DNA of 64,000 nucleotides from Desulfatirhabdium sp040755275 (GCA_040755275.1 JBFMBE010000002.1:12511-76510); one strand, 5' to 3'; positions 27,401 through 36,592 are shown, numbered from the stretch's first letter. A program made the numbers and translations. The notes: generated from the sequence alone by a model not told the origin.

Positions 27401-27472
27401 CAACGTTCCGACCGCCATTCCGGCAACCATAGCGCCCGAGATCTTCAGAAAATCTCTTCGATCGACCTTCAT
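24422..27472 (-). CDS. fdhA: Formate dehydrogenase catalytic (alpha) subunit, cysteine type, with Tat signal
   Basis: A 1016-residue molybdenum/tungsten bis-pyranopterin enzyme. The N-terminus VDRRDFLKISGAMVAG is a twin-arginine signal, predicting export. Then come a [4Fe-4S] motif (ICCYCGVGCGALV, later ALCSKG) and the active-site segment HQARLCHSSTV, in which the usual selenocysteine position is TGC, Cys. The C-terminal molybdopterin-binding domain includes NGERVIVSTARGS. It oxidises formate or reduces CO2. The ATG at 27472 has AAGGAGG upstream. It lies between metF and fdhB in the hdr array. A Tat signal in an operon of otherwise cytoplasmic proteins is notable. Confidence 0.94.
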   Translation of the reverse strand: MKVDRRDFLKISGAMVAGMAVGTLGFDLKPVQSHAQMLKTRYAKETTTICCYCGVGCGALVHTSKKGDGRIINIEGDPDHVINRGALCSKGAGLKGLAENTNRLLTPMYRAPFSDKWEEVSWDWAIDRIAQRVKKTRDATFIKTNATGQLVNRTEAIASVGSAAFDNEECWIYQALMRALGLVYIEHQARLCHSSTVPALAETYGRGAMTNHFIDMKNSDCILVMGSNAAETHPISFKWVTEAQRNGATLVSVDPRFTRTSSKADIYAPVRSGSDIAFLGGMIHYILQNSLFQTEYVLHYTNAAFILNPEYKFEKGLFAGFDPKTRSYDKSKWAFQLDADGKPKRDMSLKDPLCVFNQLKKHYSRYDLKTVSSVTGTSEADLLAVYKAFAATGKPDKAGTILYAMGWTQHTVGVQIIRTMAIIQLLLGNVGIAGGGVNALRGESNVQGSTDHGLLFHIWPGYVGVPTAKFQKLEDVLKRRPQSKDPLSLNWWQNEPKYIVSYLKAMFGETATAENEFGYPWMPKLDDGKSYSWLDLFDQMYQRTIKGLFAWGMNPACSGANANKVRKALCNLDWMVNVNLFDNETGSFWKGPGMKPTNIGTEVFMLPACVSVEKEGSITNSGRWMQWRYAGPKPLGNSRPDGDIILELGLKLKEIYQKDGGVFLDPIVNLKWDYRTGHQFDSHKVAKIINGTFTRDIKIGDTEYKAGKQVPTFALLQADGSTACGCWIYSGSYTDAGNMSARRKTDDAANQIGLYPEFAWAWPVNRRILYNRASVDLKGQPSCAKRWVIKWENGKWVGDVPDGPAPPLADADGKPNPNGKHPFIMTLHGFGQLFGPGLNDGPFPEHYEAMECPIEKNPLSDQLHSPTMPIYSTDADRFAATCDPKYPYVCSTYRVSEHWQTGLMTRPQPWLLELQPQVFVEMSEELAALKHIQNGERVIVSTARGSMEATAIVTKRFKPMKIAGTLVYPIGLPYNFGWRWPASGTEESANVLTPFAGDSNTRIPETKTFMANVSKK

Positions 27473-27545
27473 GGGACAACCTCCTTTTCGTTCGGGTAAG
27501 ACTACTCCCAATATACAGTAGGTTGCGTGTTTGCGTTTCCGCTGA

Positions 27546-28481
27546 TCAATTCACCACGGGCCTTGGCAAAAGCCCAGCCCGTTCGGCGATCTCCGGAACC
27601 CGATGTTCCCATTCGATGGCCATCAGATGAACCCCGGCCACCCCCTTCATCGTCTTGAATTCCTCGATCTGCTCCAGGCAGAACCGGATCCCCTCTTCGG
27701 CCACCTTGGTCTTTTCCACCCCCTTCAGCCGTTTGATGAGCGATTCGGGCACATCCATGCCCGGGACCTGCTTGGCCATGTAGTTGGCCATACCGACACT
27801 CTTCATCGGTGTGACTCCGGCCAGGATATAGCATTTTTCCGTCAGCCCCATGTCGTTGGCCTGCCGGATGAACTCCCGGAACCGTTCCATGTTGTAGATG
27901 CACTGGGTCTGAATGAAATCGGCGCCTGCGGCGATTTTCTTGGCGAGGCGGTAGACGCGGAATTCATAAGGTTCCGCGAACGGATTGGATGCGGCTCCGA
28001 TGAAGAGTTTGGGCGGCACGTCGATGGGCTCGCCGTTGAAGAATTTCCCTTCATCCCGCATCGTTTTGGCAAGGGAGATGAGCTGCATCGAATCGATGTC
28101 GTAAACGTTCTTCGCTTGGGGATGGTTGCCGAATTTCTGATGGTCGCCGGAGAGGCACAGCATGTTGCGGACACCCATGGCGTAAACCCCCAGGATGTCC
28201 GACTGCATGGCCAGCCGGTTGCGATCCCGGCAGACCATCTGAAAATTTGGCTCGACCCCTTCCTGTACCATGATGGCCGATGCAGCCCAGCTCGACAGGC
28301 GAACGACCGCCGTCTGATTGTCCGTCACGTTGACGGCGTCTACCACTCCTTTCAGATGAAGGAATTTCTCGCGGAGATGCTCGACATTTGCACCTTTGGG
28401 CGGACCGCATTCTCCGGTGAGGGCAAAGTGACCGGCCTTGAGTACTTTTTCCAGATTGCTTCCCGATTTGAGATCATCCAT
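27546..28481 (-). CDS. metF: Methylenetetrahydrofolate reductase, MetF type
   Basis: A 311-residue TIM-barrel flavoprotein that interconverts methylene- and methyl-tetrahydrofolate. Family motifs are visible: FALTGECGPPKGAN near the start, VNVTDNQTAVVRLS, LCLSGDHQKFGNHP and a PKLFIGAASNPFAEP segment. With MetV it forms the reductase used in the Wood-Ljungdahl pathway of acetogens and some sulfate reducers; in acetogens it binds HdrABC-MvhD. Its start overlaps the metV stop by 8 bp. Confidence 0.95.
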   Translation of the reverse strand: MDDLKSGSNLEKVLKAGHFALTGECGPPKGANVEHLREKFLHLKGVVDAVNVTDNQTAVVRLSSWAASAIMVQEGVEPNFQMVCRDRNRLAMQSDILGVYAMGVRNMLCLSGDHQKFGNHPQAKNVYDIDSMQLISLAKTMRDEGKFFNGEPIDVPPKLFIGAASNPFAEPYEFRVYRLAKKIAAGADFIQTQCIYNMERFREFIRQANDMGLTEKCYILAGVTPMKSVGMANYMAKQVPGMDVPESLIKRLKGVEKTKVAEEGIRFCLEQIEEFKTMKGVAGVHLMAIEWEHRVPEIAERAGLLPRPVVN

Positions 28482-29148
28482 GTTGGATCAATTCCTCCCT
28501 TCGGCTTCTTCGAAGTCCTCCATCCCGGGCGGTCTGCCAGTTCTTGGCGGGGAACACCTGAAGCAGATCGTTCAAGCGGCCCAGCTCCATTTTCTTACGA
28601 ACGATCTTGTCCCAGATGCAATCGACATTCTTGGCGATTTCGCACTTGCCGTGATCCGATCCCCCGCAGGGACCGTTCATGAGACTCTTGGAGCAGCGGG
28701 CGATCGGGCACAGTCCGTCGAAATGATGGATGATGCATGTGCCGCAGCCGGCACAGCGCTCTTCCCAGATGCCGTGGGCGACGGCTCCTCCAAAGAAGGT
28801 CGTGTTGACTGCCGGATAGAATCGCTGGTCTGGATAGGCTTCCGACAGAAACTGGGGCCCAACGCCGCAGGCCATGGAGATGACGGCGTCATAGTCGTTG
28901 ACGCGGTCCTGAATCATGGCGATGTATTCCGGGTCGCACTGGCGCTCGAGCAGGGTCTCATCTACGTGCAGAGGACGGCCTTCCTTCTTGCGGGCGATTT
29001 TCAGGGTGGCGGCCAAAATCTGAACTTCCTTGAGACCGCCGACATTGCAGACGGTCACACAGCCCTTGCATCCCACCACGAGGATGTTCGAGCAGTCCTT
29101 CACCATATCCAGAATTTCATGAATGGATTTACGGTCGGCGACGATCAT
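28474..29148 (-). CDS. metV: MetV, zinc/iron-sulfur partner of MetF
   Basis: A 224-residue protein of the methylenetetrahydrofolate reductase C-terminal-like (MetV) family, rich in cysteine: VVGCKGCVTVCNVGG, SMACGVGPQFL, ERCAGCGTCIIHHFDGLCP, NGPCGG. In the MetVF core MetV connects MetF with its electron donor. The ATG at 29148 follows AGGAAGG and overlaps the mvhD stop by 4 bp; a longer upstream frame lies inside mvhD. Confidence 0.92.
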   Translation of the reverse strand: MIVADRKSIHEILDMVKDCSNILVVGCKGCVTVCNVGGLKEVQILAATLKIARKKEGRPLHVDETLLERQCDPEYIAMIQDRVNDYDAVISMACGVGPQFLSEAYPDQRFYPAVNTTFFGGAVAHGIWEERCAGCGTCIIHHFDGLCPIARCSKSLMNGPCGGSDHGKCEIAKNVDCIWDKIVRKKMELGRLNDLLQVFPAKNWQTARDGGLRRSRREELIQHG

Positions 29149-29594
29149 GGCATTCCTTCCTGGGTTGGGCATGTTTGCGAAGACGAAGCGAGCGGGGTGG
29201 GGCCGAGTTTTCGGATGCGTTCGGTCATTTGGATGGCGATTTCGGCGAATCGTGGGCCCATGGCCGAGCTCAGATTGAACATGTCGATCCGGTCGGGTTC
29301 GATGCCGATTTCTTCGAGGGTCTTCTGGACATAGGCCACCCGCTTCTTTGCCTTGAGATTCCCCGATACGAAGTGACAGTCCCCTTCCATGCATCCGGCG
29401 ACGTAGACCCCGTCGGCTCCGTCCTCGAAGGCTTTCAGCAGATGGATGATGTCCACTCTACCTGTACAGGGAACCTGGGTGATCTTGACGTTGCTCGGGT
29501 AGTTCAGGCGCATGGAGCCGGCCAAATCCGCCGCAGCATAGGCGCAGTATTTACAGCAGAATGCGATCAGTGTCGGTTCGAACGGTTCGGTCAT
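29145..29594 (-). CDS. MvhD-like iron-sulfur subunit (second copy)
   Basis: A 149-residue MvhD of standard size with FCCKYCAYAAADLAGS, CTGRVDIIHLL and GCMEGDCHFVSGN. Unlike the other two copies, its first motif is CKYC and its second acidic motif is MEGDC, which suggests a distinct partner. It sits between hdrA (18 bp) and metV (4-bp overlap), so it is the best candidate to couple HdrA to MetVF. Confidence 0.92.
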   Translation of the reverse strand: MTEPFEPTLIAFCCKYCAYAAADLAGSMRLNYPSNVKITQVPCTGRVDIIHLLKAFEDGADGVYVAGCMEGDCHFVSGNLKAKKRVAYVQKTLEEIGIEPDRIDMFNLSSAMGPRFAEIAIQMTERIRKLGPTPLASSSQTCPTQEGMP

Positions 29595-29612
29595 TGGGCT
29601 CTTCTCCCTGGT

Positions 29613-32600
29613 TTAAGCGGCGCAAAAGAGGGCATGGGTCTTGGCGTTGATCTGTTCGTCCGTAAAATGCTTGAGGGTAATGGCCTTACCCGGACATTCG
29701 GAGGCGCACACCCCGCAACCATGGCATTCGACAGCCTCGATCACGGCATGACCTTTTTCCGGGTCGATCCGGGGTACACCATATGGGCAGGTACGTACAC
29801 AGGTCAGGCATACCGCGCAGCGCTCGCCCTGAACCGCTGCCACAACGCTTCCCACCAGGATGCCTTGTTTCGATACGATGTTCATGGTTCGGGAAACGGC
29901 TGCCTTGGCCTGGGCGATGCTTTCATCGATCGTCTTGGGATAATGGGCGAGCCCGGCCAGAAAGAGGCCTTCGGAGGCAAAATCCACGGGCCGTAGCTTG
30001 GCATGTGCCTCCACCAGAAATCCATCGGCATTGGTCGGAACCTTGAACGCCTCGAAGAGTTTCTTGTTTTCATTGGCGATGATGGCTGCAGCCAATACCA
30101 CGAGATCCGTCCGGATTTGGATCGGCCGGCCCAGAATGTGATCCGTCACGGTGACGGCAAGCGGAGAGAAGCCGCCTATCTGGGCATCTGCATCGAGGGT
30201 TTCAACGACCGGTGGCTTTTCCGGATCCCAGCGGATGAACTGGATGCCCGCTTCACGGGCTTTCTGGTAGAGCGATTCCCGAAAACCGTAGGATCGAATA
30301 TCCCGATAGAGGATGAAGATGCGCATCTCTGGCTGGATGGCCTTGAGCCAGAGAGCGCTTTTCAGGGCATGGGCGCAGCAGACCCGGCTGCAGTAAGGAC
30401 GTTCGGACGTTCGGGAACCGACGCACTGGATGAACACCGCACTTTTCGCTTCGAGAAGCCTGGGGTCCCGATCCTTGGCCGCCTGGTCGAAATCGAGGTG
30501 GGTGAGAACATTCGGGTGCTTTCCATAAAGATATTCGGTTGGCTTGTATTCGTGGCCGCCCGTTGCCAGAATGGCTGCACCGTGCTGGAGGATCTTCTGA
30601 ACGGCGGGTGCATCGCCGCTTTGGGTGACGATGGTCGTCGTGAAATTGCCGATGGTTCCGGTGACATGGGTGACCTCGGTTTCGAGGAAGACTTGGACGC
30701 GTTCGTTGTCCTCGACGTTCTGGATGAGCCGCTTCAGATAGGCTTCCACGTTTTCACCCTGCCAAGTCGACTTGAGCTGATGGGCCATACCGCCCAACTG
30801 ATTGCTGCGCTCGATGAGGTAGGCTTGATAGCCCTGGTTTGCCACGCCAAGGGCGGCTTCCATTCCAGCCACCCCGCCGCCGACGATCAGAACCGATGGC
30901 GTCACGCTCAGGATGACCTGCGGCAGTGGCTCGACGTAGGCCGCCTTCGCGACGGCCATGCGGACAAGGTCCTTGGCCTTGGCCGTGGCTTTTTGCGGAG
31001 TCGCCATGTGCACCCAGGTGTTCTGGTCCCGGATGTTGGCCATCTCGAAGAGGTATTTGTTCAACCCCGCTTCCCGGATGGTCTCCTGAAAGAGCGGTTC
31101 ATGGGTTCGGGGGGAACAGGAGGCCACGACAACCCGGTTGATGCCCTTTTCGATCAGAACCTGTTTGATCTTTTCCTGGGTGTCCTGGGAGCAGGTGAAG
31201 AGGTTGTCCTCGACGTGAACGACATGGGGCAAGGTTCTGGCGTATTCCCGGACTTCCGGTACGTTGGCCACGCCGCCGATGTTGATCCCGCAATTGCAGA
31301 CGAAGACCCCGATCCGGGGCGGTTCCGAAGAGAAATCCTTTTCGGGCGGCAGGTCTTTGACCTTGGTTTTCGTCCATCGGGCTTCGGAGAGATCGTGGGT
31401 GGCCTCTGCGGCGGCAGCCGATGCCTCCATGACGGACTGGGGAATGTCTTTTGGGGCCTGGAACGAGCCGCACACGTAAATGCCCGGTCTGCTGGTCGAA
31501 ACGGGGGAAGTGTCGGAGGTCTTGATGAACCGGTATTCGTTCAGATCGAGGCCGAGACGTTCGGCCAAGTCCACGGCAGTCGCGGAAGGGGAGAGCCCGA
31601 CCGAGAGCACGACGAGATCGAAGGTCTCTTCCTGGATATCGCCCGATTCGAGGACATATCGGATTTTGAGATCACCGTTATCCATCGGTTCGATGGTGTG
31701 TACGCGGGAGCGAATGAAGCGGACGTTCTTTTCGTCTTTGGCCCGCATGAAATATTTGTCGAAGTCCTTCCCGTAGGTGCGCATGTCCATGTAAAAGATG
31801 GCTGTGTCGAGCGGACTCGAGGCATGTTCCTTGGCGATGATGCTCTGCTTGATTGCGTACATGCAGCACACCGAAGAGCAATAGCCCCGCTCGGCCCGGT
31901 TGATGTCCCGGGAGCCCACACATTGCATCCAGGCGATTTTTTCGGGAATTTTCCGGTCGTAGGGCCGCATCAAGTGGCCCTTGTATGGTCCCGATGCACT
32001 CAGAATCCGCTCGAACTCGAGGCTGGTGACGATGTTCGGGTGTTTGCCGTAGGCCAGGCTTTCGAGCCGTTTCGGATCGACCGTCGCACTTCCCATGGCG
32101 AGTACCACGGCCCCGACCTCGAGGGTGGTCTTCCGGGGCTCTTCGTCGTATTGAATGGCCTCGGCCAGACAGACTTTCTCGCAGAGCCCGCATCCGATGC
32201 ATACGGAGCGGTCGATGGCATAGGCGAGCGGGACGGCCTGGGGATAGCGGATGTAGGTGGCTTTCCTTAGATCGAGGCCGCAGTCGAATTCGTTGATGGC
32301 CGTCACCGGGCAGACCATGCGACACTGGCCGCAAGCCGTGCACTTGTCGATGTCGATGTATCGCGGGTCGTTTCGAAGCGTGACCTGAAAGGCGCCGACA
32401 TTGCCTTCGACGGTTTCGACCTCGCTGTTCGAGATGATCTCGATGTTGAGGTGCCGCCCGACTTCGACCAGAAACGGGGAGATGACGCACATCGCGCAGT
32501 CGTTCGTCGGAAAGGTCTTGTCGAGCTGGGCCATCAGGCCGCCGACGGTTGTGGAATTGTCCACGAGATAGACGTAGTAGCCGGCGTTGGCCATGTCGAG

Positions 32601-32672
32601 GGAGGCCTGGATACCGGCCACACCGGCGCCGACGACCATGACACTGCCGACGGGTGGTTGCTGTTGGGTCAT
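29613..32672 (-). CDS. HdrA-like flavoprotein, double-module type (copy 1)
   Basis: A 1019-residue protein made of two flavoprotein modules. Residues 1-440: FAD-binding VGAGVAGIQASLD, the CAMCVISP cysteine pair, and two [4Fe-4S] sites (CTACGQCRMVCP, CIGCGLCEKVC), as in QmoA/HdrA. Residues about 450-1019: the HdrA-type VFVCNCGINIGG start, a second FAD site (VGGGVAGMEAALG) and two C-terminal ferredoxin sites (CAVCLTCVRTCP, CHGCGVCASECP). HdrA is the bifurcating flavin subunit of heterodisulfide-reductase complexes. I choose the second ATG (32672), since AAAGGA is 6 bp upstream of it. It is less similar to copies 2 and 3 than they are to each other. Confidence 0.93.
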   Translation of the reverse strand: MTQQQPPVGSVMVVGAGVAGIQASLDMANAGYYVYLVDNSTTVGGLMAQLDKTFPTNDCAMCVISPFLVEVGRHLNIEIISNSEVETVEGNVGAFQVTLRNDPRYIDIDKCTACGQCRMVCPVTAINEFDCGLDLRKATYIRYPQAVPLAYAIDRSVCIGCGLCEKVCLAEAIQYDEEPRKTTLEVGAVVLAMGSATVDPKRLESLAYGKHPNIVTSLEFERILSASGPYKGHLMRPYDRKIPEKIAWMQCVGSRDINRAERGYCSSVCCMYAIKQSIIAKEHASSPLDTAIFYMDMRTYGKDFDKYFMRAKDEKNVRFIRSRVHTIEPMDNGDLKIRYVLESGDIQEETFDLVVLSVGLSPSATAVDLAERLGLDLNEYRFIKTSDTSPVSTSRPGIYVCGSFQAPKDIPQSVMEASAAAAEATHDLSEARWTKTKVKDLPPEKDFSSEPPRIGVFVCNCGINIGGVANVPEVREYARTLPHVVHVEDNLFTCSQDTQEKIKQVLIEKGINRVVVASCSPRTHEPLFQETIREAGLNKYLFEMANIRDQNTWVHMATPQKATAKAKDLVRMAVAKAAYVEPLPQVILSVTPSVLIVGGGVAGMEAALGVANQGYQAYLIERSNQLGGMAHQLKSTWQGENVEAYLKRLIQNVEDNERVQVFLETEVTHVTGTIGNFTTTIVTQSGDAPAVQKILQHGAAILATGGHEYKPTEYLYGKHPNVLTHLDFDQAAKDRDPRLLEAKSAVFIQCVGSRTSERPYCSRVCCAHALKSALWLKAIQPEMRIFILYRDIRSYGFRESLYQKAREAGIQFIRWDPEKPPVVETLDADAQIGGFSPLAVTVTDHILGRPIQIRTDLVVLAAAIIANENKKLFEAFKVPTNADGFLVEAHAKLRPVDFASEGLFLAGLAHYPKTIDESIAQAKAAVSRTMNIVSKQGILVGSVVAAVQGERCAVCLTCVRTCPYGVPRIDPEKGHAVIEAVECHGCGVCASECPGKAITLKHFTDEQINAKTHALFCAA

Positions 32673-32693
32673 ATGCATTCCTTTCTCATGGCT

Positions 32694-33443
32694 TCATTGG
32701 CGAAAGATGGGGGTATGACCTTCATGCCCGGCCAGCTCGGCAAGACCGATGCGTTCGAGCTCGTTCAGGCGCTGGGAGATGGTGTATACATCGAGGCGGG
32801 TGCGTTCGGAGAGGGTGGGCACCGATGCAGGCGACTGGCACAGGACTTCCTGGATCAGGCCCTTCTGATATTCGGCCGTGACGGCCTCCAGCAGGATGCG
32901 CTGAAAGAGCTCGGGGTCGATCTGAACGCCGTAGACGTTGGCACGTTCGGTGAGCTGGCGGTCGATGCCGACCAGCCAGCGAAGTCGCTGGGAGGAAACG
33001 GCACGGATGCAGCCGGCAAGCTCCAGAGCAAAGGCCGATGGATCGAAGGGGCCGAGTGCTGTGATGGTGCTGGAGAATGTGCGTACGCTTTCCGCGTAGG
33101 CCTGGGCTTCGGCTGCGCTGGCCCATTGCAGATGGATGCGGTTTCTGCCGATGCCGGCCAGATCGAGCAGGATCTGGAGCATTTCGACCCGTTTGATCGT
33201 ATAGAGGTTTCCGTCCAGATAATGGCAATCGCCGGGATGGCATCCGCCGATGAAGACCCCGTCATAGCCTTCCATGAGTCCCTTGAGAACGAAAAGCGGG
33301 TCCACCCGGCCCGAACACATGGTGCGGATCACCCGGAAGGTGGGCGGATACTGCAGCCGGGAAACTCCGGCCAGATCGGCTCCGGCATAGGCACACCAGT
33401 TGCACAGAAACGCCAGAATCGTGGGCTGGTACGTGTTGTCCAT
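32694..33443 (-). CDS. MvhD-like protein with a C-terminal extension (first copy)
   Basis: The first 140 residues are MvhD: FLCNWCAYAGADLAGVSR, CSGRVDPLFVL, GCHPGDCHYLDGN. About 110 more residues follow. Their end (SERTRLDVYTISQRLNELERIGLAEL) reads like a winged-helix; HTH-type extensions occur in longer MvhD relatives, but the role is not clear to me. Both an ATG (33443) and a GTG (33449) could start it; ribosome sites are weak. It lies between hdrA copies 2 and 1. Confidence 0.88.
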   Translation of the reverse strand: MDNTYQPTILAFLCNWCAYAGADLAGVSRLQYPPTFRVIRTMCSGRVDPLFVLKGLMEGYDGVFIGGCHPGDCHYLDGNLYTIKRVEMLQILLDLAGIGRNRIHLQWASAAEAQAYAESVRTFSSTITALGPFDPSAFALELAGCIRAVSSQRLRWLVGIDRQLTERANVYGVQIDPELFQRILLEAVTAEYQKGLIQEVLCQSPASVPTLSERTRLDVYTISQRLNELERIGLAELAGHEGHTPIFRQ

Positions 33444-33535
33444 GGTCACCGTCGCTTTCTTTCGAGGGGTTCGTTGTAGATTGCGGTTTCCAATCGATCC
33501 GTCATTCCGGGTTGCGAAAGCCCGCCTGCCGGCTC

Positions 33536-36500
33536 TTATGCCTCAGCTGCGGCCCTGGTGCAGATGGCCGCCTCGATCTGCTGCTTTCGGAAATGCTTCA
33601 TGTCGATGGCTTGCTGCGGACAGGATGCCGCACACACGCCGCACCCCTTGCACAGGGCCGACAGGTTCTCCGCGCGGTAGCCCTTGCCGATCACCTGTTT
33701 CAGGCGGATGGCTCCAAAGGAGCAGGAAGCCTCGCACAGCCCGCAGCCGATGCACTTGTCTTCGTCCACCACCGAAACGATCGGTGCGATATCGATGGTC
33801 TCCTGAACGAGAAGGGTGGCTGCACGCGCTGCGGCCGCCTGTCCCTGGGCGATCGATTCGTCGATGGACTTGGGATAGTGCGCCAAGCCGCATACAAACA
33901 CCCCATCCGTCGAAAAATCCACGGGTCGCAGCTTGACGTGCGCCTCCAGAAAGAAACCGTCTTCGGTCAGCGGCACCTTGAGCATCTTGGCCAGAGTTTC
34001 TTGACCATCGGGCGCCACGATGGCCGTTGCGAGATGGAGATGGTCCACGGGAATTTCGATGGACCGATCCAGGATGGGGTCATGCACCATGACGAGAAGA
34101 CCGCCATTGGTGTCGGCCTGCACCTGCGGCTTGTGATCGAGGTCGTATCGGATGAAGATCACCCCGAGCTCGCGCGCCTTCTGGTACAATGCCTCCCGCT
34201 GGCCGTAGGAGCGGATGTCCCGATACAGAACGAAGACCCGAAGATCGGGTTTTGCGGTCTTCCAGCGGATGGCGCTCTGCAGGGTCGCCGTGCAGCAAAT
34301 GCGAGAGCAGGCCGGCCGCTGGGGTTCCCGGGAGCCGACACATTGGATGTAGGCGATGCTGGTTGCGGATGCGAGAGCGGCCGGATCGGTTTCGAATCGC
34401 TCGTCGAGTTCGTGCCAGATGGTCACCCGCGGATGACTCCCGTAAAAGTATTCGGCGGGTCTGAAGGGACGAGCGCCGGTGGCCACGACGACAGCTCCGT
34501 GTTCGATGCTCTGAAGCCCATTCGGGGTTTGCACCGTTGTGGTGAAATTGCCGACGAATCCCTCGATCGATTGAATGGACGACTGGTTCAGCACCCGAAT
34601 GGCCGGATGTGTGCTGACCCGCTGGATCATTTCCTCCAGAAGCGGCGCCACCGCATGCCCGTTCCAGCTCTGATAGACAAGCCTGGCGTTCCCGCCGAGC
34701 GTCGTATCCCGTTCGATCAGTACGGTTTCGAATCCCTGATCCGCAAGACCCAGTGCAGCACTCATCCCGGCCGCACCGCCTCCGATCACCAGGGCATTCT
34801 TGTTGACGGCAATGGCCAGCGGTTCGATCGGTTCGAGCAGCCGTGCCTTGGCGACAGCCATGCGAACCAGGTCCTTGGCCTTCCGGGTGGCTTCCTCCGG
34901 CTGGTTCTGGTGGACCCAGGCGTTCTGGTCCCGGATATTGGCAAATTCGAAGAGGTAGGGATTGAGCCCTGCCTCCTGAATGGTTTCCTGAAACAGCGCC
35001 TCGTGGGTGCGGGGAGTACAGGCCGCAACGACGACACGATTCAGCCGGTTGTCGACGATGGCCTGGCGGATGGTCGCCTGAGTGTCTGCGCTGCAGGTGA
35101 ACAGATTCGTGGTGGCAAAGGCGACATCGGGAAGGGTCTCGACGTATGCCTTGACGGCCTGCACATCAACGACACCGGCGATGTTGGTTCCGCAATGGCA
35201 GACGAACACCCCGATACGGGGAGTATCTTCCAACGCCAGCGGTTCGGCCCGTTTTTGTTCCGTGGGGATGGCCGTGTTTCGAACGTTGGAAAGCAGTCCT
35301 GCCGCACCGGCCGCAGCGGCCGAAGCCTCCATGACGGTCTGGGGGATGTCTTTTACGCCGGCGAAGGCGCCGCAGACGAAAACCCCGGGACGGGACGATG
35401 TCACCGGGCTGAAGGGAAGGGTTTGGCAGAAGCCGTCTCCATCGAGTCGGACGTCGAGTTTTTGCGCAAGTTCGCGGGTTGCGGCATCGATTTCCATGCC
35501 GACGGAGAGAACGATGAGATCGAAAACCTCATCCTGTGGAAGCCCGGAATCGGTGACATAGGTGACTTTGAGCCGGTCGTCCGTTTCGGGTTCGATCGAA
35601 TGCACCCGCGCCCGGATGAAGCGGACCCCGCTCTCCTCCCTGGCCCGATTGTAGGTCTGCTCAAAGCCTTTGCCATGGGTGCGCATGTCCATATAGAAAA
35701 TGGCCGTATCCAGATCGGCTCCGGCGTGTTCCTTGGCAACCAGGGCTTCCTTAATGGCATACATGCAGCAGACCCCCGAACAGTAGGGATGACTGTCCTC
35801 CCGGATGTCTCGGGATCCGATGCACTGAAGCCATGCAATCTTATGGGGTTGTTGGTGATCCGACGGCCGGACGAGGTGACCTTCGAATGGACCCGAAGCG
35901 CTCAGGATCCGCTCGAACTCCATACTCGTCACCACGTTCTTCAGGGTGCCGTAGCCATAACGAACGATGGAACCAGGATCGAAGGCGTGAAATCCGGGTG
36001 CGAGAACCACCGCACCGACATCGATGGTTTGGGTCGTTTCCTGCTGGGAGAAATCCACGGCGTTTGCCGGACAGAATTTCTCGCAAGCGCGGCATTTGCC
36101 GTTCTTGAAATAAATGCAATGATCGGCGTCGATGGCGTACTTGAGCGGGACGGCCTGGGGATAGAGAACATAAGCCGCCTTGCGGTTGTTCAATCCCTGG
36201 TTGAATGCGTTAGGCACTTTCTTGGGGCATTTTTCGGCGCACTTCCCGCAGGCGATGCATTTTTCGTTGTCGATATATCGGGGCCGGTTCCGGAGGATTG
36301 CGGTGAAACGCCCCGCCTCGCCTTCGACGGATTGAACGTCACACAGCGTATGGATCCGGATGTTCTTGTGTCGTCCGACCTCGACGAGCTTCGGAGAGAG
36401 AATGCACATCGAGCAGTCGTTCGTGGGAAAGGTCTTGTCGAGGGTGCTCATCACCCCGCCGATGGCGGGTTTGCTTTCGACCAGATGAACCAGATATCCG

Positions 36501-36592
36501 GCATTGGCCAGATCCAGGGAGGCCTGGATGCCGCCGATACCTCCGCCGACAACCAGTACACTTCCGATGGGTAACTGCAGGGCTTCGAGCAT
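33536..36592 (-). CDS. HdrA-like flavoprotein, double-module type (copy 2)
   Basis: A 1018-residue protein with the same plan as copy 1: FAD site VVGGGIGGIQASLD, CSMCILSP, a [4Fe-4S] motif CIACGKCAEKCPKK followed by an expanded CIYFKNGKCRACEKFCP, the central VFVCHCGTNIAG, a second FAD site VIGGGAAGMSAALG, and C-terminal CIGCGLCEASC and CKGCGVCAASCP. Length equals copy 3 exactly, and the first 100 residues are almost the same, so these two are recent tandem duplicates. The ATG at 36592 follows GGAAAGGAACCCAT. Confidence 0.93.
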   Translation of the reverse strand: MLEALQLPIGSVLVVGGGIGGIQASLDLANAGYLVHLVESKPAIGGVMSTLDKTFPTNDCSMCILSPKLVEVGRHKNIRIHTLCDVQSVEGEAGRFTAILRNRPRYIDNEKCIACGKCAEKCPKKVPNAFNQGLNNRKAAYVLYPQAVPLKYAIDADHCIYFKNGKCRACEKFCPANAVDFSQQETTQTIDVGAVVLAPGFHAFDPGSIVRYGYGTLKNVVTSMEFERILSASGPFEGHLVRPSDHQQPHKIAWLQCIGSRDIREDSHPYCSGVCCMYAIKEALVAKEHAGADLDTAIFYMDMRTHGKGFEQTYNRAREESGVRFIRARVHSIEPETDDRLKVTYVTDSGLPQDEVFDLIVLSVGMEIDAATRELAQKLDVRLDGDGFCQTLPFSPVTSSRPGVFVCGAFAGVKDIPQTVMEASAAAAGAAGLLSNVRNTAIPTEQKRAEPLALEDTPRIGVFVCHCGTNIAGVVDVQAVKAYVETLPDVAFATTNLFTCSADTQATIRQAIVDNRLNRVVVAACTPRTHEALFQETIQEAGLNPYLFEFANIRDQNAWVHQNQPEEATRKAKDLVRMAVAKARLLEPIEPLAIAVNKNALVIGGGAAGMSAALGLADQGFETVLIERDTTLGGNARLVYQSWNGHAVAPLLEEMIQRVSTHPAIRVLNQSSIQSIEGFVGNFTTTVQTPNGLQSIEHGAVVVATGARPFRPAEYFYGSHPRVTIWHELDERFETDPAALASATSIAYIQCVGSREPQRPACSRICCTATLQSAIRWKTAKPDLRVFVLYRDIRSYGQREALYQKARELGVIFIRYDLDHKPQVQADTNGGLLVMVHDPILDRSIEIPVDHLHLATAIVAPDGQETLAKMLKVPLTEDGFFLEAHVKLRPVDFSTDGVFVCGLAHYPKSIDESIAQGQAAAARAATLLVQETIDIAPIVSVVDEDKCIGCGLCEASCSFGAIRLKQVIGKGYRAENLSALCKGCGVCAASCPQQAIDMKHFRKQQIEAAICTRAAAEA

